In this document: in pieces, positions 6,374 through 9,512 of the stretch | How the letters are laid out: each line of letters begins with the position of its first letter | Position numbering within the stretch: the stretch's first letter is position 1 | Assembly: GCA_002720285.1 (NCBI GenBank) | Contig: PBHT01000009.1 | Location: forward strand, 1 to 9,512 | DNA: 9,512 bases | Direction: 5' to 3' | Source: Acidobacteriota bacterium | GTDB taxonomy: Bacteria > Acidobacteriota > Vicinamibacteria > Vicinamibacterales > UBA823 | Notes under the pieces: generated by a model | Database searches by the model: none | The model's input: only the letters and a program-made list of their open reading frames with translations | Told to the model about the DNA's origin: nothing | Translations under genes and position numbers: made by a program

Positions 6374-7366
6374 ATGACAAATACCGGATTTTTCGTAAGA
6401 GAGTTCCCTCTAGTACTAGCTGTGATTACCTGGATTTGTTTAGTCCTAGCAATCTGGTTTTTCTTAGACCACAAGAAGTCATCCTGGATTTTTTCAGATC
6501 AATCAGGGAATAATCTCCGTCAAACTGTCGCGTATAAACGAGGAGGTCTCCTGCTACTACTGATGAGTGCAGCAGGATTTACCCCTTCCCTTTACATCAT
6601 TCTGACTACAGGTGTTGTATGGTCGGTCAATCAACAAAAACCCCACATAGACGTTGACGGACCTCTCTGGGTTCATATCGTCTTAACCTCAATTTTTCTA
6701 TGCCTAATCGGCATCCAACTACTGACTGGCGACAAAAAATCAAGACTTAAGACCCATCGCATCAATGGCAGGATCGTCGCCTTTACCGCTCTTGTCGGTA
6801 CCGCACTCGCTGGTGGCTGGGTTTGGACCTTTATTCATGATTTTAGCGAAGGAGTGAACGGGCCCTTCTTTCAGGCAGGTATTTACACCTGGATTATGGG
6901 TTTTGGGGTCGCTATTAATACGATTCTAGCCGTGGTATATGCCAGGCGGAAAAATTTTCTTCTGCATAAAGACCATGCCTTGATGATACTTTTCTGGACT
7001 TTTGATCCAGCTATCCATCGCCTGTGGATGTGGCTCATGCGTGTCGCATGTTGGGATTGCTGGGAACCTCAATACACCGCAGGCCTTGGTACAGTCTTCG
7101 CAAAATTACCAGCCAACCTGTTTCTAGTGGCGTGGGCTCTAATTATGTGTGCCTACGCTGGACGTTTAAATAAAATTATCGTGGCTAATGTAGCAGTGCA
7201 ATATTTGTTCTGGGTGAGAGGAACCTATCGGGTCGTTGTCGTCTCGATGGGAACGGTTTATGCGGCTTCAATCGCAGGCATTTCCTTAGCCCTTGGATTG
7301 GCCCTCTTGATCACAGGACAACACGCGTCAAAAAAGATTGCTTCACGCTTCGCCAGCGAAGACTAA
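6374..7366 (+). CDS. Multi-pass membrane protein, DUF2306-like
   Basis: An integral membrane protein of 330 residues with about eight hydrophobic segments (about 11-31, 57-83, 98-117, 132-154, 167-190, 202-222, 245-262, 285-314). The pattern THRINGR (127-133) and, after a paired transmembrane stretch, HKDHALMILFWTFDPAIHRLWMW (His198, His201, His215) resembles the DUF2306 family, whose function is unknown. His101 and His155 lie at or next to membrane segments, so a haem or metal site is possible but only a guess. A CxxC motif, CWDC (226-229), follows the His-rich segment. The start is the only in-frame ATG after the stop at 6317. An AAGGA sits only one base before it, unusually close; GAGAAG at 6359-6364 may serve instead. 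Its TAA overlaps the stop codon of the convergent sulfatase. The topology is firm and the family assignment moderate. Confidence 0.75.
   Translation: MTNTGFFVREFPLVLAVITWICLVLAIWFFLDHKKSSWIFSDQSGNNLRQTVAYKRGGLLLLLMSAAGFTPSLYIILTTGVVWSVNQQKPHIDVDGPLWVHIVLTSIFLCLIGIQLLTGDKKSRLKTHRINGRIVAFTALVGTALAGGWVWTFIHDFSEGVNGPFFQAGIYTWIMGFGVAINTILAVVYARRKNFLLHKDHALMILFWTFDPAIHRLWMWLMRVACWDCWEPQYTAGLGTVFAKLPANLFLVAWALIMCAYAGRLNKIIVANVAVQYLFWVRGTYRVVVVSMGTVYAASIAGISLALGLALLITGQHASKKIASRFASED
7330..7361 (-). terminator. Candidate intrinsic terminator of the sulfatase gene
   Basis: Read on the minus strand just past the sulfatase stop, CTTCGC can pair with GTGAAG (one G-T wobble) around a 9-base loop, followed five bases later by six T residues (A run at 7330-7335 on the plus strand). 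A competing smaller hairpin, CTTCG/CGAAG, covers 7348-7361. The site lies inside the 3' end of the convergent membrane protein gene. Confidence 0.35.
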
Positions 7367-9066
7367 GGTTCAGTAATCAGGTCCCCAAGATGACCAGGCT
7401 TGTAAGGAAAGGGCGGGACATCGGCTGGCTCATCCACGACACCATTCTCTTCCGAGAACCTCTCATACGCTTCGATAAGTGTCGTTAACAACTCAGGCTC
7501 ATCGTACGCGAGGTCTTGCTGTTCGCCAGGATCCAGATTTAAGTTGTATAGACGCCAAACGCTTTCATCCCACGGTTGGCGTAACTGAACAGCTTTCCAC
7601 GGACCCATAAAAACAACTTTGTGTCCGTAGATTTCAAACGCAACCGGATCGTCGTCGCCGTATGGAACATTCAGACTATCGCTCATGTAAGGTAGTAGCG
7701 AACGTCCTCGCATTGGGTAGATTTCTCGATCGCGGTATTGCGTCCCAGGGTGTTCCACATTAGCAACGTCCAAGAACATCGGCGTAATATCGACCACACT
7801 AGCAAATGAATCAAGATCATCACCCGGCGTTAAAACCCCTGGAAAACGAGCAATCATCGGAGCATGCATCCCACCTTCCGATGGTAAGAATTTGTAGTGA
7901 CGATGATGCACTGAACCAACCTGAGCCCAGCCAAGACCGTAGAAGACGTACGACTTGTCTGTTCCCATGTCCTCAAAACTGGTATTGAGACCTAATTCTG
8001 ATCGGCGGGCGACGTACATGGGTCGTTGACTTCTATCATAGGGGTCGGTGCCATTGTCTGACATAAACACGACCAGTGTATTCTCGGACTCACCGAGTGT
8101 CTCTAGCAGGTCAAGAATGCGACCGACGTTGGTGTCAAGATTGTCGACCATCGCCGCATGTATTGCCATCTTCTTGGTCTCAATCTGACGTTCCTTGTCT
8201 GTCAGACCACTCCAATCCGGAACCTCTTCTATTCTTGGTGGTAACCCCATATCGGCGGGCACCAAACCCATCTCCTTCAGGCGTTCGAAGCGTCCCTGCC
8301 GTGTCACATCCCAACCGTCCACATAACGATTCAAGTACTTCTCAATCAATGCCGTCGGTGCCTGAAGCGGCCAATGCGGTGCAGTAAACAGGAGCGCTCC
8401 AAAGAATGGACGCCCATCCCCGTGATTACTTTCAATCGCCTCAATTAATTTGTCAGTAAATAGATCGCTTGAATATCCATCTCCATTGATTTTATTGCCA
8501 TCCTCAATGTAACGGCCATTAAAGTGATTCACGTTTCCAACCAACGAGGCGTATGTACGCTCAAAGCCACGCTGAGAGGGATACTTGTCGGGAGTCAAAC
8601 CTAAGTGCCACTTCCCAGTCAGGTAGGTATGGTAGCCTGCGTCCTTGAGTAACTGGGCACCCGTGACAACCCTGTCATTCAGGTAACCCTCATACCCTGG
8701 CACTCCATCGTGATGCGGCAAGAGATCTTCAGCCATCGTTCCCAAACCATTAAGGTGATTATCCACACCGGTCATGAGCAGCGCCCGTGTTGGCGAACAG
8801 GAGACCTGCGTGTAAAACCTAGTAAAACGCGCCCCGTCCCGGGCGAGTGCGTCAAGCTCTGGGGTATCAATCTCACTGCCAAAAGCACCGATGTCTCCAT
8901 ACCCTAAATCGTCAGCAACGATCAAAAGGATGTTTGGACGGGTCGATTGGGTCGTGGTTGTATTGGATGGCTCTTCTTCGACATTTTCGTTCCCTGTCGA
9001 ACAGGCGCCGAAGAATACGAGGCCGAGGCAAACAGTCCATCGCAATAACTGCATGCGGTCACACAT
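7363..9066 (-). CDS. Arylsulfatase (type I, formylglycine), lipoprotein
   Basis: Hydrolyses sulfate esters, freeing inorganic sulfate. The 567-residue protein resembles Pseudomonas aeruginosa arylsulfatase along its length (AFGSEIDTPELDALA, GYEGYLN, AAMVDNLDTNVGRI, DPGEQQDLA). CSPTR at 90-94 is the sulfatase signature whose Cys90 is converted to formylglycine. Other active-site matches are Asp52/Asp53, Arg94, Lys152 and His154 (GKWHLG), His231 (APHWPLQAP), Asp337/Asn338 (SDNG) and Lys392, so the site is complete. The N-terminus has a hydrophobic stretch ending in a lipobox, FGAC (Cys22), then a low-complexity Glu/Thr/Ser linker to residue 43, indicating an exported, lipid-anchored enzyme. The start at 9066 is chosen over Met5 because AGGAG sits 9 bases upstream. 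It lies 46 bases downstream of an NSS transporter gene on the same strand. The formylglycine-generating enzyme is not in the window. Confidence 0.95.
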   Translation of the reverse strand: MCDRMQLLRWTVCLGLVFFGACSTGNENVEEEPSNTTTTQSTRPNILLIVADDLGYGDIGAFGSEIDTPELDALARDGARFTRFYTQVSCSPTRALLMTGVDNHLNGLGTMAEDLLPHHDGVPGYEGYLNDRVVTGAQLLKDAGYHTYLTGKWHLGLTPDKYPSQRGFERTYASLVGNVNHFNGRYIEDGNKINGDGYSSDLFTDKLIEAIESNHGDGRPFFGALLFTAPHWPLQAPTALIEKYLNRYVDGWDVTRQGRFERLKEMGLVPADMGLPPRIEEVPDWSGLTDKERQIETKKMAIHAAMVDNLDTNVGRILDLLETLGESENTLVVFMSDNGTDPYDRSQRPMYVARRSELGLNTSFEDMGTDKSYVFYGLGWAQVGSVHHRHYKFLPSEGGMHAPMIARFPGVLTPGDDLDSFASVVDITPMFLDVANVEHPGTQYRDREIYPMRGRSLLPYMSDSLNVPYGDDDPVAFEIYGHKVVFMGPWKAVQLRQPWDESVWRLYNLNLDPGEQQDLAYDEPELLTTLIEAYERFSEENGVVDEPADVPPFPYKPGHLGDLITEP

Positions 9067-9075
9067 GACATTACT

Positions 9076-9080
9076 CTCCT
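9076..9080 (-). promoter_or_regulatory. Ribosome binding site of the sulfatase gene
   Basis: AGGAG on the minus strand, nine bases before the ATG at 9066. This near-ideal spacing decides the start over the second ATG (Met5), which would be 21 bases away. Confidence 0.75.
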
Positions 9081-9112
9081 ACAGGCAAACACCTACTTGG
9101 CAGTTACCATCT

Positions 9113-9512
9113 CTAACTGGCAGCCATCATAGTGACGATGGCTAATGGAATCAAATACCTGGCATGGAAGTAAAGGAGGGTAGTAATGCGACTCTCCTTC
9201 CAGTTTAATTCATCCAAAGCGATTGTTTTATCCAACCTGTATGCAAAGAAAACAACTACCAGCAGCGCGCCCAACGGGAAGAACACCTCAAGATTGGCAA
9301 ACATCACCAGATCGAAAAGAGTGCTCGTTTCAAATCCATTAATGAATTCCAGCGGATGAAATTCACTCAATAGGTTAAATGAGAATGACACCAGCATTGT
9401 TGCTAGCCAGAGAAAACCGGCTAGCAGTACAATCGCCTTCCTACGAGCCACTTGAAGGCGCTCTGTAATCCACGTGAGCGGTATCTCAAAAATAGCGATG
9501 GCAGAAGTCAGA
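9113..9512 (-). CDS. Neurotransmitter:sodium symporter (NSS/SNF) family transporter, C-terminal part
   Basis: This is the last roughly 132 residues of a membrane transporter whose start lies beyond the window. The frame has no stop up to the window end, and the residues before the GTG at 9451 (LTSAIAIFEIPLTWITERLQ) are typical of the NSS segment around transmembrane helix 8 and the following loop. That GTG is therefore internal. RRKAIVLLAGFLW begins a helix, FDLVMFANLEVFFPLGALLVVVFFAY matches the family's later helices, and YLIPLAIVTMM is the final hydrophobic stretch. Known bacterial members (LeuT, MhsT, TnaT) take up amino acids with Na+. It lies 46 bases upstream of the sulfatase on the same strand, so co-transcription is likely. 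The family assignment rests on pattern recognition of the C-terminal third, and the substrate is unknown. Confidence 0.8.
   Translation of the reverse strand, partial: LTSAIAIFEIPLTWITERLQVARRKAIVLLAGFLWLATMLVSFSFNLLSEFHPLEFINGFETSTLFDLVMFANLEVFFPLGALLVVVFFAYRLDKTIALDELNWKESRITTLLYFHARYLIPLAIVTMMAAS

Noticed and set aside
9449..9451. GTG as the start of a separate 112-residue membrane protein
   Set aside because: The frame continues to the window end with residues typical of NSS transporters, so it is the tail of a larger gene.

Overview
The window looks like chromosomal DNA of a free-living, probably Gram-negative bacterium of moderate GC content. Genes are tightly packed with overlapping stops and starts, the sulfatase carries a lipoprotein signal, and the enzyme set (molybdenum hydroxylase, prFMN-type decarboxylase, arylsulfatase, Na+-coupled NSS transporter) is typical of heterotrophic, often marine or environmental, bacteria. 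No taxon can be named from the sequence alone. There are no rRNA or tRNA genes, insertion sequences or CRISPR arrays.

Bases 1-4767 (+ strand) form one apparent operon. It starts with the 3' part of an acetamidase/formamidase-family gene. Next come the FAD, [2Fe-2S] and molybdopterin subunits of a xanthine-dehydrogenase-family hydroxylase, and then a small MoaD/ThiS-type protein ending in Gly-Gly. The last four genes overlap each other by 4-8 bases, which suggests translational coupling. The hydroxylase has the expected cofactor motifs but not the purine-binding residues or the CO dehydrogenase loop, so its substrate is unknown.

Bases 4785-6107 (- strand) encode a UbiD-family decarboxylase facing the operon tail to tail, 17 bases away. 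Amidase, hydroxylase and decarboxylase together would fit breakdown of an amide or N-heteroaromatic carboxylate. This is inference only, and the decarboxylase is not co-transcribed with the rest.

Bases 6108-6373 are an AT-rich divergent intergenic region that should hold promoters for both neighbours and has a perfect 6-1-6 palindrome. It is followed by a + strand multi-pass membrane protein resembling the DUF2306 family (6374-7366).

Bases 7363-9512 (- strand) hold the C-terminal part of a neurotransmitter:sodium symporter (NSS) family transporter, running off the window end, and directly downstream a lipoprotein-type arylsulfatase closely resembling Pseudomonas arylsulfatase. The two probably form an operon for uptake and desulfation. 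The sulfatase and the membrane protein converge with their stop codons physically overlapping.
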